Below are positions 1 to 5,560 of a stretch of DNA of 6,877 nucleotides, one piece after another. The stretch comes from Iamia sp964643485. GTDB lineage: Bacteria > Actinomycetota > Acidimicrobiia > Acidimicrobiales > Iamiaceae. The notes beneath the pieces are model-generated. The model saw nothing but the letters and a program-made list of their open reading frames with translations. It did no database searches and was not told the DNA's origin. The stretch's first letter is position 1. Every line of letters begins with the position of its first letter. Made by a program: the position numbers and the translations under genes. Where the stretch lies: assembly GCA_964643485.1 (NCBI GenBank), contig CAZXRA010000064.1, forward strand, positions 1-6,877, given 5' to 3'.

Positions 1-1023
1 GGGCACATGGAGTGGTCGGCGCCCGACGGCAGCGAGCACTCGGCCAGCTTCGACGACGCCCTCGACGCGGCCCGCTCCAGCCAGCGCCTGCGCACCGCCC
101 TCTCGCTGGAGGGGGAATGGCTGCCGACAGTGCTGCGCGCCGCCCACTCCCGTCTCATGGAGGTGCGGGCCCAGCAGCCCGACGCCGGCGGGCTCGTCAT
201 CGCCACCGACCAAGAGCACGCCCACGGCATCGCCGAGCTGCTCCGGTCGCGCTTCGCCACTCGGGCCACCGTCGTCACCTCCGACGACCCCCGGGCGTCG
301 AGCCGCATCGGCCTCTACGCCGGGAGCAAGGAGCCGTGGCTGGTTGCCGTGCGCATGGTCTCCGAAGGGGTCGACATCCCCCGGCTGCGGGTCGGGGTCT
401 ACGCCACGACCACGACGACCGAGCTCTTCTTCCGCCAGGCCGTCGGCCGCTTCGTCCGCTGGACCCGAGGCGTGCCCCGGCAGCGGGCCTGGCTCTTCAT
501 CCCCGACGACCCCCGCCTGCGGACCCTGGCCCACCAGATCGCCGAGCAGCGCCGCCACTCCCTGCAACGACGGGAGCGGCCCACCGACCGCGACGGCCTG
601 GACGGCGAGGCCGCGGCCCTCGACGAGGTGCCGGGGGAGGAGCAGATGTCGCTCTTCGCCGTGATCTCCGCCGTGGCCACCGATGCCGACGGTGGGTCGG
701 ACGGGGACGACGACGACATCGACGACGGGGACGAGGACGGCGGGGGCTTCGACCTGGAGCTGGCCCCTCCGCCCCCGCTGGCCGGCCCGGCGCTGGTGGG
801 GGAGACGGCGTCCGCCCTCACCCGCAAGGAGGACAAGAAGCGCCTCCGCGAGCTCAACGCCCAGCTCGTCCGGGATCTGGTGCGGACCACGGGCTGGTCC
901 CACGCCCAGGTCAACGCCGAGCTCAACCGCTTGTCGGGCATCACCCGGGTGACCGAGGCGACCACCTCCCAGCTCCGCACCCGCCTGGAGAAGGGCACCC
1001 GCTGGCTGGCCCGCTCAGCCTGA
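1..1023 (+). CDS. DEAD/DEAH-type SF2 helicase, C-terminal part (5' truncated)
   Basis: The frame is open from the first base of the window, so this is the C-terminal part of a longer gene; the ATG at 7 is probably internal. Numbering from that ATG, residues 62-69 (GLVIATDQ) look like the start of the second RecA-like domain. SEGVDIPRL (119-127) is motif V and QAVGRFVR (144-151) is the QxxGRxxR arginine-finger motif VI, so this half of the ATPase core looks intact. The Walker A and DExH motifs would lie upstream, outside the window. After the core comes a very acidic, low-complexity linker (about 229-249, mostly Asp/Gly), then a proline stretch and a basic helical tail (about 270-338) resembling a nucleic-acid-binding extension. 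It should unwind or translocate on DNA or RNA using ATP; the exact role cannot be told from this half. The gene ends at TGA 1021-1023. Confidence 0.85.
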   Translation, partial: GHMEWSAPDGSEHSASFDDALDAARSSQRLRTALSLEGEWLPTVLRAAHSRLMEVRAQQPDAGGLVIATDQEHAHGIAELLRSRFATRATVVTSDDPRASSRIGLYAGSKEPWLVAVRMVSEGVDIPRLRVGVYATTTTTELFFRQAVGRFVRWTRGVPRQRAWLFIPDDPRLRTLAHQIAEQRRHSLQRRERPTDRDGLDGEAAALDEVPGEEQMSLFAVISAVATDADGGSDGDDDDIDDGDEDGGGFDLELAPPPPLAGPALVGETASALTRKEDKKRLRELNAQLVRDLVRTTGWSHAQVNAELNRLSGITRVTEATTSQLRTRLEKGTRWLARSA

Positions 1024-1026
1024 GAC

Positions 1027-1038
1027 GCACGATCGTGC
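1027..1038. repeat. 12-bp perfect palindrome downstream of the helicase gene
   Basis: GCACGATCGTGC equals its own reverse complement. It lies four bases after the helicase stop codon. It could be a protein-binding site or a short hairpin ending the transcript, but no T-tract follows it. Confidence 0.4.
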
Positions 1039-1043
1039 AACTT

Positions 1044-1198
1044 ATGCCCCCCGGGCCGCGGCCCGGGTCGTGGACGAGCTCTGCGCCCAGGCCGACGAGT
1101 GGATCCCCCGCCTGCCCGAGCTGCCCTTCGACGAGGGTCGGGTGCGCGACCTGACCCGACTGGCTCGCCGCCGCCAGCGGGAGTTGCGCTCGAGCTGA
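1044..1198 (+). pseudogene. Short coding-like stretch, frameshifted small ORF or gene remnant
   Basis: From about 1052 to the TGA at 1196-1198, one frame has almost only G or C at third codon positions and reads as a plausible protein: AAARVVDELCAQADEWIPRL, then an arginine-rich end. That frame has no ATG, GTG or TTG between the preceding stop (950-952) and a GTG at 1070, which has no ribosome binding site. An ATG at 1044 lies in another frame just before a run of six C (1047-1052). One extra C there would join that ATG to the coding-like frame and give a 51-residue protein. It may therefore be a real small gene with a sequencing error, a decayed fragment, or an ORF starting at GTG 1070. I do not recognise the family. 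Confidence 0.35.
1050..1067. repeat. 18-bp perfect GC-only palindrome
   Basis: CCCGGGCCGCGGCCCGGG equals its own reverse complement over 18 bases, all G or C. In RNA it could fold into a very stable hairpin. It lies 27 bases past the helicase stop, so it may act as a U-less terminator or a 3'-end stabiliser for that mRNA. It also overlaps the coding-like stretch that ends at 1198, so part of the symmetry may come from codon choice. Confidence 0.4.
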
Positions 1199-1202
1199 GC
1201 GT

Positions 1203-1216
1203 CCGTCGATCGACGG
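1203..1216. terminator. 14-bp palindrome between convergent units, possible U-less terminator
   Basis: CCGTCGATCGACGG is a perfect palindrome. It sits six bases past the CCA end of the minus-strand tRNA gene and five bases after the plus-strand stop at 1198. In RNA it can form a 5-bp stem with a GATC loop. Its place between convergent transcripts suits a bidirectional stop or processing signal, but neither side has a T-tract, so terminator function is inferred from position only. Confidence 0.35.
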
Positions 1217-1222
1217 TAACGA

Positions 1223-1297
1223 TGGAGCGGGTGACGGGAATCGAACCCGCATCACCAGCTTGGAAGGCTGGTGCTCTAGCCATTGAGCTACACCCGC
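1223..1297 (-). tRNA. trnG: tRNA-Gly (anticodon UCC)
   Basis: On the minus strand this 75-nt sequence folds into a complete cloverleaf. The acceptor stem is GCGGGTG/CACCCGC with discriminator T, and the D arm is GCTC/GAGC around an AATGGCTA loop. The anticodon stem CCAGC/GCTGG carries loop CTTCCAA, with anticodon TCC at plus-strand 1262-1264. The T arm is GCGGG/CCCGT around TTCGATT. The 3' CCA is encoded at 1225-1223. It reads GGA and, by wobble, GGG glycine codons. The gene starts 29 bases after the stop codon of the upstream minus-strand operon, so it could be read from that transcript or from its own promoter in the short gap. Confidence 0.97.
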
Positions 1298-1307
1298 GGG
1301 GACGGTG

Positions 1308-1313
1308 AACCTA
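1308..1313 (-). promoter_or_regulatory. Candidate -10 box for tRNA-Gly
   Basis: On the minus strand TAGGTT fits the TANNNT pattern of a housekeeping -10 element and would start transcription a few bases before the mature tRNA 5' end at 1297. No TTGACA-like -35 is visible at the right spacing, which would fall inside the end of the preceding gene. It is a weak call based on position. Confidence 0.3.
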
Positions 1314-1326
1314 GCCGTTCGGGTCC

Positions 1327-3531
1327 TCAGGGCGGCGACGGGAAGCGGCTCTGGGCCCGGCTGAAGTACTCGTAGGAGGCGGCCAGGTTGGTGGCCAGGG
1401 CTAGGTCGCCCAGCGCCTCCACCCGCGCCGCCCAGAAGGCGAGGCCGGCGGCGTCGGCGGGCCGGCCCAGCAGGCTGTCGTACAGGGCCTGGACCCGGGT
1501 CTGCCGTGACTCAGGGGTCTGGTAGAAGGCGGCGGCCACCCGCGTGCGTCCCCACGCCCGGACCCGTCCGACCCAGTAGTCGACGTCGGCCGCGCTGCCC
1601 TCCCGGCCCAGGAGCTTGCGGTAGAGGTCCTGCACCCAGGTCCGGTCCGTCCCCCCACCCAGGCCCCGGTAGTACTCGCCGCTGGCGTAGAAGAGGGCCG
1701 CGGCCTGGGCCACGGTGAAGCGGCCGGTGCGGATCTGGTCGACCCAGTAGCGCGTGCCGGCGGCGTCACCCGGCCGGCCCAGGGTGTCGCGGTAGAGGCG
1801 CTCCACCACCGTCTCGACGTACTCCGCCGACCGGGACAGGCCCTGCACCACGCTGGCCCGGGTGGAGCCCCCGCCGGCGAGGCTGGTGCTGATGAGGTCG
1901 ATCTCGGCCGACGTCGGAGCCCGGTCGAGGAAGTCCTGGTAGGCGGCCTTGATGAACGCCGGGTATGGCGACGAGGCGGTGATGACGCCGTGCTCGAACT
2001 CCTGCCGCCACGTGCTCGAGGTAGGCCGGGTGGCGGCGGCGATCGGGTAGCCGAGGCCACCGGTCGGGCCGCCCTGGGCCCGGTAGAGGACGAGGACGGC
2101 CTCGGGCACCACGTGGGCGCCGGTGGCGGCGGTGTGCCACACCTGGGCCTTCTCGGCCGCGAAGGTGGTGCCCCGCCCGTCGCCCACGTCGACTCGGTCG
2201 GTGGTGGGGTAGCCGGCGTCGGAGGCGGGCCCCCCGTAGGCGACGTAGGCGTCGAGGACCGATCCCCACACCGCCCGGGCCCCCGTCTGGGCGGTGTAAT
2301 AGATGATGCCGCCGTTCTGGAAGCTGCTCGACCGTCCCCGCCCGTCGGGCAGGGTGCGGACGTTGCTGGTGAGGTGGCCGAGCACGCCGCCCACCCCGCC
2401 GAGCTGCTCGTGCTTCTCGAAGAGCGGGCCGAAGATCCCCACCGTGAGACTGCCCCGCCGGTAGATCCGCCCCCGCTCGAAGGTGATGCGGCGGTAGTCG
2501 CCGACCAGCTGGCTGTTGGACGTGGGCAGGCCGAAGGAACCGTTGGGGCTCTCGCCCCCGTAGTCCCGATAGACGCCGTAGTACGGCTGGGGCACGCCGA
2601 AGGTGCCCCGGCCCCACTTGTAGATCGACCCCTTCTGGAACCGCGACAACCGGGCCCGCCCCCCCGCCCCGGTGACCACGTCGGAGGTGGGGAAGCCGTA
2701 GGGCCCGGTGGTGGCGCTGTTGGCCAGGTAGAGGCTGAGCAGCGAGCCGTGCACCTCCCGGGCCCCGGTGGCCCCGCTCCAGTAGAGGCGGCCGTTCCGG
2801 TAGATGGCGTAGCGCCCGCCGCCCGGGGTGTTCGCCTCGACCGAGGTGCGGACCCCGAGGACGCCGTCAGGACCGTCGAGGGCGTAGTAGCGCCGGGTGA
2901 TGGCCGAGTCGCACTCGTCGGACAGGCAGTTGGCCCCGTGCTGGGACGTGGCGTTGTCGGTGAGGGTGCGGGTGGAGCAGGCGGCGTCGTAGGCCCACGG
3001 CGTGATGCAGATGGCCACCCGGCACACGACCGGGCCGTAGCAGGAGATGTGCTGGTTGCACTGGCCATAGCGGAACTGGTTGCAGCAGGTGCGGCGCCCG
3101 TCGCAGCTCGCCCCGCTGCACCGGCAGCCGCACCGGGTGGGGCAGGTGGCGTTGCAGTCGATGATGTAGCGGGGTCCGCCGCAGCAGTAGGCGGCGTTGT
3201 CGGCCTTCCACCAACCGGCGACGAACGAGTTCGGCGGGCAGGAGTTCTTGCCCCCGTTGACGGTGCAGCAGAACGCCGTCCACCCGTCGCCGCAGCTCCC
3301 GCACAGGGCGCCGTAGGCCGTGCCCGGCTTCAGGATGAACGACACGGGGTTGACGGCCAGGGCCGAGCCGACCACGGCCGTGCGGGCCAGGAAGCGGCGC
3401 CGGGTGTGGCCGCCGGCGAGGAGGCCGGCGGTGCGGGCGACCACCCGCTCCGCCACGGTCGGCCGGGCGGCGCCGGGAGGCGGGGCCTCGGCGCGGCTCA
3501 GGCGGCGCCGCAAGGTGTCGATGGGGCTCAT
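1327..3531 (-). CDS. Tat-exported Cys-rich MauA-like protein with LGFP repeats and DUF4214 units
   Basis: This is a 734-aa multidomain secreted protein. The start is ATG 3531, because its ATGA overlaps the stop of the previous gene. Residues 43-75 form a twin-arginine signal (TRRRFLART, then a hydrophobic stretch). Residues 77-207 hold 22 cysteines, including three CC pairs and CGCRC, plus W84, W107, W108 and W179. The pattern C-C-x(8)-CPP, then Trp, then YCCG recalls the methylamine dehydrogenase light chain (MauA) around its cofactor tryptophan. About six LGFP-type repeats follow (landmarks at 225, 278, 333, 384, 439 and 493, spaced 51-55). Four DUF4214-like units come last (531, 580, 637 and 684; LYRDTLGRPGDAAG type). 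LGFP repeats are thought to bind the actinobacterial cell envelope, so I infer a surface-held redox or structural head. No catalytic function is assigned. The preceding genes look like its folding machinery. Confidence 0.85.
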   Translation of the reverse strand: MSPIDTLRRRLSRAEAPPPGAARPTVAERVVARTAGLLAGGHTRRRFLARTAVVGSALAVNPVSFILKPGTAYGALCGSCGDGWTAFCCTVNGGKNSCPPNSFVAGWWKADNAAYCCGGPRYIIDCNATCPTRCGCRCSGASCDGRRTCCNQFRYGQCNQHISCYGPVVCRVAICITPWAYDAACSTRTLTDNATSQHGANCLSDECDSAITRRYYALDGPDGVLGVRTSVEANTPGGGRYAIYRNGRLYWSGATGAREVHGSLLSLYLANSATTGPYGFPTSDVVTGAGGRARLSRFQKGSIYKWGRGTFGVPQPYYGVYRDYGGESPNGSFGLPTSNSQLVGDYRRITFERGRIYRRGSLTVGIFGPLFEKHEQLGGVGGVLGHLTSNVRTLPDGRGRSSSFQNGGIIYYTAQTGARAVWGSVLDAYVAYGGPASDAGYPTTDRVDVGDGRGTTFAAEKAQVWHTAATGAHVVPEAVLVLYRAQGGPTGGLGYPIAAATRPTSSTWRQEFEHGVITASSPYPAFIKAAYQDFLDRAPTSAEIDLISTSLAGGGSTRASVVQGLSRSAEYVETVVERLYRDTLGRPGDAAGTRYWVDQIRTGRFTVAQAAALFYASGEYYRGLGGGTDRTWVQDLYRKLLGREGSAADVDYWVGRVRAWGRTRVAAAFYQTPESRQTRVQALYDSLLGRPADAAGLAFWAARVEALGDLALATNLAASYEYFSRAQSRFPSPP

Positions 3532-4043
3532 CGGGGGGCCACCGCGATCCGGGCCGTCACGTCGCTGGCCGTGCGGGCCAGGCTCGGGGCATCCCGCCGG
3601 TCGCCCACCACGGAGTAGAGGCAGAAGGCCCGGCCGTTCAGGGTGAAGAAGCGCTGGGCCCCGGCCTGCCCCGGGTTGACCCGCTGGAGGCCGTTGGGGT
3701 CGTACATGCGAGCGGTGAGGCCCGGGACCTGGCTGACGGTGGGGAACAGGGCGGTGCCGGCACTGTCCGAGCCGTACTCCACCAGGACGACGAGCAGGTG
3801 GCCGGTGCCCATCACGTCGACAGCACCGCTGCCGAAGTCGCCCCGGTTCTCGGGCAGGGCGAAGTTGGCCAGGTGGAGCACGGGCCCGGTGTCCTCGCCC
3901 AGGACGGGCCCGGCGGACGGGTCGCTCCCGGGCGTTGACCGCGGGGCCCGCGAGGCGGGGACGGTGCTCGGGGCCCGGCGGGAGATGCGGCCCTCCCAAC
4001 CGGAGGGGAGCTCGGCCCGGATGCCGTGGGCCTCGATCCTCAT
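3528..4043 (-). CDS. Unknown 171-aa protein of the MauED-linked operon
   Basis: I do not recognise a named family. The start is ATG 4043, which overlaps the upstream stop as ATGA; its own stop overlaps the next start in the same way, so translation is probably coupled on both sides. It opens with MRIEAHGIRAELPSGWEGRI, a beta-rich start with an LPxGW motif that recalls PsbP/Mog1-like or LpqN-like folds (a weak impression). Residues 21-52 are a low-complexity Pro/Ser/Arg/Ala linker. The rest (about 53-171) looks like an alpha/beta domain with hydrophobic strands such as HLLVVLVEYG (82-91) and one cysteine (C141). There is no signal peptide or membrane segment, so it is probably cytoplasmic. Its place between the thioredoxin-like gene and the Tat substrate suggests a chaperone, escort or modification partner for that substrate before export; this is inference. 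Confidence 0.8.
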   Translation of the reverse strand: MRIEAHGIRAELPSGWEGRISRRAPSTVPASRAPRSTPGSDPSAGPVLGEDTGPVLHLANFALPENRGDFGSGAVDVMGTGHLLVVLVEYGSDSAGTALFPTVSQVPGLTARMYDPNGLQRVNPGQAGAQRFFTLNGRAFCLYSVVGDRRDAPSLARTASDVTARIAVAPR

Positions 4044-4882
4044 GTCGGGGTGGTCCTCTCCGTCGAGGGGCGGGGATCGATCACGGCGCCGGCCGACGGC
4101 TCGGGGGCGTCCTCCCCGGGATCGCCGTAGAGGCTCGGGTCGCCGGGGGTGATGCCGGCGGCGAGAAGCTCGGCATCGACCCGGCGCTCCCGCTCGTCGT
4201 CGGCCCCGTGCTTGGGCACCCGTCGGCTCTCCAGCTCGGCGGCGTAGGTGGCGTCGTCGGTGACCTGGGTGAGCAACCCCTTCACCTGGGGCCAGTCGAT
4301 GCCGGTGCCCTCGCCCTGCACCTTGCCGGAGCGGCCGTCGACGAGGACGAAGTAGGGGGAGCCGGGCACGTCGTAGGCCTGCCAGGCGTCGCTCGTCATC
4401 ACCACCGGCACCTGCTTGGGGGCGAGGCGGGCGATGGCGGCCGGGCTCTCCGCTTCGGGTCCCTTGGTGACGATGACGGGCCGCACGTCCTTGGGCAGGC
4501 CGAGCTTGCCCGGCTTCTGGAAGGCGTCCCAGAACCGCTGGCAGGTGAGGCAGCTCCCGGAGAGGAACGCGACGAGCGTGCGGTGCTGGACGTCGGTGAC
4601 CCGCACGGTGAGGGCGTCGTCGTCGACGCCGACGCCGGCCAGGTCGCGGCTCTCGGTGAAGCCCTCCCGCTCCGGCGGCGCCTGCACCTCGGGGAAGGTG
4701 TTGATCTCCTCCCGCCGGACCGGCCGTGACCCCGTGGGCCGGGCCGGGGTGCCGTCGCTCTCGATGCCGCCGTCGAGCTCGTGGAGGCGGCGCAGGATGT
4801 CGGCGTGGCTGCGCAGGAGGCCGAGGACGAGGAGGGTCAGCACGGCGACGACCACAGTGAGAGCGACGACGATGGCCGTCAT
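4040..4882 (-). CDS. Membrane-anchored thioredoxin-fold protein, MauD/TlpA-like
   Basis: The product has 280 aa; ATG 4882 overlaps the upstream TGA as ATGA. Residues 3-23 form one hydrophobic N-terminal anchor, with the rest probably outside the membrane. A thioredoxin-like domain spans roughly 80-205. FLSGSCLTCQRFW gives a CxxC pair (C111, C114) at the start of the first helix, and PGSPYFVLVDG (173-183) carries the likely cis-proline P176. Residues after about 210 are a polar, proline-rich tail unusual for TlpA proteins. MauD, an anchored thioredoxin-like protein, acts with MauE to form or shuffle disulfides in the methylamine dehydrogenase light chain; the same pairing here suggests that role for the 22-Cys protein two genes downstream. 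A generic TlpA/ResA-type reductase is the alternative. The CLTC motif does not by itself fix the redox direction. Confidence 0.85.
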   Translation of the reverse strand: MTAIVVALTVVVAVLTLLVLGLLRSHADILRRLHELDGGIESDGTPARPTGSRPVRREEINTFPEVQAPPEREGFTESRDLAGVGVDDDALTVRVTDVQHRTLVAFLSGSCLTCQRFWDAFQKPGKLGLPKDVRPVIVTKGPEAESPAAIARLAPKQVPVVMTSDAWQAYDVPGSPYFVLVDGRSGKVQGEGTGIDWPQVKGLLTQVTDDATYAAELESRRVPKHGADDERERRVDAELLAAGITPGDPSLYGDPGEDAPEPSAGAVIDPRPSTERTTPT

Positions 4883-5427
4883 CGGTTGCCGTCCAGTCGC
4901 ATGAGGGCCCGGACGACGGCCAGGTCGGTGAGGAGGGCCCGCACCCCGATGGCCCCGACCCCGGCGAGGGCGGCGACGGCCAGGGCAGCCCCCGGGGCGT
5001 CGAGCCAGCCGGCCAAGCCGTCAGCAGGGGCGAGAGCAGCCCAGAGGGCGCCGGCAGCGAGGAGGAGGTTGACGGCCGCGTGAGTGGCGTCGACGGGGGC
5101 TCCGGCCTCACCGAAGCAGCCGCAGTCGGCCGCCTCGCCGGTGCGACGGGATCGTCGGACCTGGAGGGCGGTGACGAGAGCGAAGCCGAGGTAGAGGATG
5201 GCCACGGCCCCGGCCGCGAGTCCGCCCAGGGCGATGGCGCCGACGGCGGCCAGCACCTCGACGCCGCCCAGGATCCGCACCGCGGGATCCGCCCCAGGCA
5301 GGCCGAGCTCGGCCAGGGCCAGGCCCGTCGGGGCGGGTCGGCGCAGCTTGGCCACCCCGGCCACGACCAAGAGGAGGGCGGCCAAGAGCAGAGGGCCGGT
5401 GGCGGGGGAGAGGCTGGAGACGATCAC
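4879..5427 (-). CDS. mauE: MauE-like membrane redox protein (MauE/DoxX family)
   Basis: This is the first gene of the operon, with 182 aa from GTG 5427. The family-typical opening GPLLLAALLLVVAGVAKLRRP follows ten residues later. An in-frame GTG at 5460 (193 aa) is the alternative; neither start has a good Shine-Dalgarno. Hydrophobic segments lie at about 12-27, 52-68, 70-88, 116-133 and 146-166, giving four or five membrane helices. DCGCFG (101-106), with the Cys pair C102/C104 after the third segment, is the characteristic MauE-type motif. MauE proteins work with MauD to make disulfides in the MADH light chain, probably by passing electrons between the thiol protein and the membrane. The TGA overlaps the next ATG. 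A stand-alone DoxX-type redox protein is the alternative, but the neighbours favour MauE. Confidence 0.87.
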   Translation of the reverse strand: MIVSSLSPATGPLLLAALLLVVAGVAKLRRPAPTGLALAELGLPGADPAVRILGGVEVLAAVGAIALGGLAAGAVAILYLGFALVTALQVRRSRRTGEAADCGCFGEAGAPVDATHAAVNLLLAAGALWAALAPADGLAGWLDAPGAALAVAALAGVGAIGVRALLTDLAVVRALMRLDGNR

Positions 5428-5452
5428 GAGGGGGATGGAAGGGGATGCCGCG

Positions 5453-5510
5453 CCCGTCACCGTAGGACATCCCCGTCGTCCCCCGCGTCGATCCCCCCGG
5501 ACGTGACGGG
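5453..5510. repeat. Paired inverted 8-mers in the divergent promoter region
   Basis: CCCGTCAC (5453-5460) is matched by its exact reverse complement GTGACGGG (5503-5510), 42 bases apart. The left copy overlaps the candidate -10 box of the MauE-first operon; the right copy lies about 35 bases upstream of the candidate tig -10. The right copy is followed by TGACC, so GTGAC occurs twice in a row with a 2-base gap. This could be a pair of operator half-sites shared by the two directions. Confidence 0.3.
5459..5464 (-). promoter_or_regulatory. Candidate -10 box for the MauE-first operon
   Basis: TACGGT on the minus strand fits TANNNT and would place the transcript start near 5452, about 25 bases before the GTG at 5427. 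If this is right, the alternative start at 5460 is excluded. No clear -35 is seen at 16-19 bases upstream. It is the best candidate I found in the 133-bp divergent gap, and it is weak. Confidence 0.25.
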
Positions 5511-5535
5511 TGACCAGGGTGCCGGCCGCGGAGGT

Positions 5536-5554
5536 GCCCACCGGTACAGTGGGC
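5536..5554. repeat. Inverted repeat spanning the tig -10 box
   Basis: GCCCAC (5536-5541) and GTGGGC (5549-5554) are exact inverted 6-bp arms with a 7-base spacer. The symmetry brackets the TACAGT box, where a repressor could block transcription. The arms are short and GC-rich, so chance is possible. Confidence 0.3.
5545..5550 (+). promoter_or_regulatory. Candidate -10 box of tig, near-leaderless transcript
   Basis: TACAGT fits the actinobacterial housekeeping -10 pattern and ends ten bases before the ATG at 5561. Transcription would start near 5557, leaving almost no 5' leader. This agrees with the lack of a Shine-Dalgarno at a usable distance (the nearest GGAGG, 5530-5534, is 26 bases from the ATG). 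No clear -35 is visible. Confidence 0.4.
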
Positions 5555-5560
5555 GACCTC

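Larger units (their letters stand above)
5428..5560. other. Divergent intergenic promoter region
   Basis: These 133 bases separate the MauE-first operon (minus) from tig (plus) and must hold both promoters. They contain the two candidate -10 boxes and two inverted-repeat structures listed separately. I see no small RNA, no riboswitch and no further ORF with a coding signature. Confidence 0.7.

Noticed and set aside
12..1154. A 380-codon plus-strand frame across the helicase gene
   Set aside because: It is Arg/Pro/Gly-rich with no motifs. The neighbouring frame has helicase motifs V and VI.
1223..1297. tRNA-Gly as an attachment site of an integrated element
   Set aside because: No integrase, no duplicated tRNA 3' end and no compositional break are visible in the window.
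1990..3618. A 542-codon plus-strand open frame antisense to the Cys-rich protein gene
   Set aside because: Its translation is low-complexity Gly/Ala/Val/Pro with no domain. The minus strand encodes clear signal, repeat and domain structure, so this is a GC-rich shadow.
3532..3999. N-terminal extension of the Cys-rich protein's frame up to 3999
   Set aside because: It overlaps the 171-aa gene completely, is arginine/proline-rich without structure, and would bury the Tat signal. The ATGA start at 3531 is far better.
1327..5427. A true methylamine dehydrogenase operon
   Set aside because: No heavy chain (MauB), MauG or amicyanin gene is present, and the light-chain-like head has 22 rather than 12 Cys and is fused to surface repeats.
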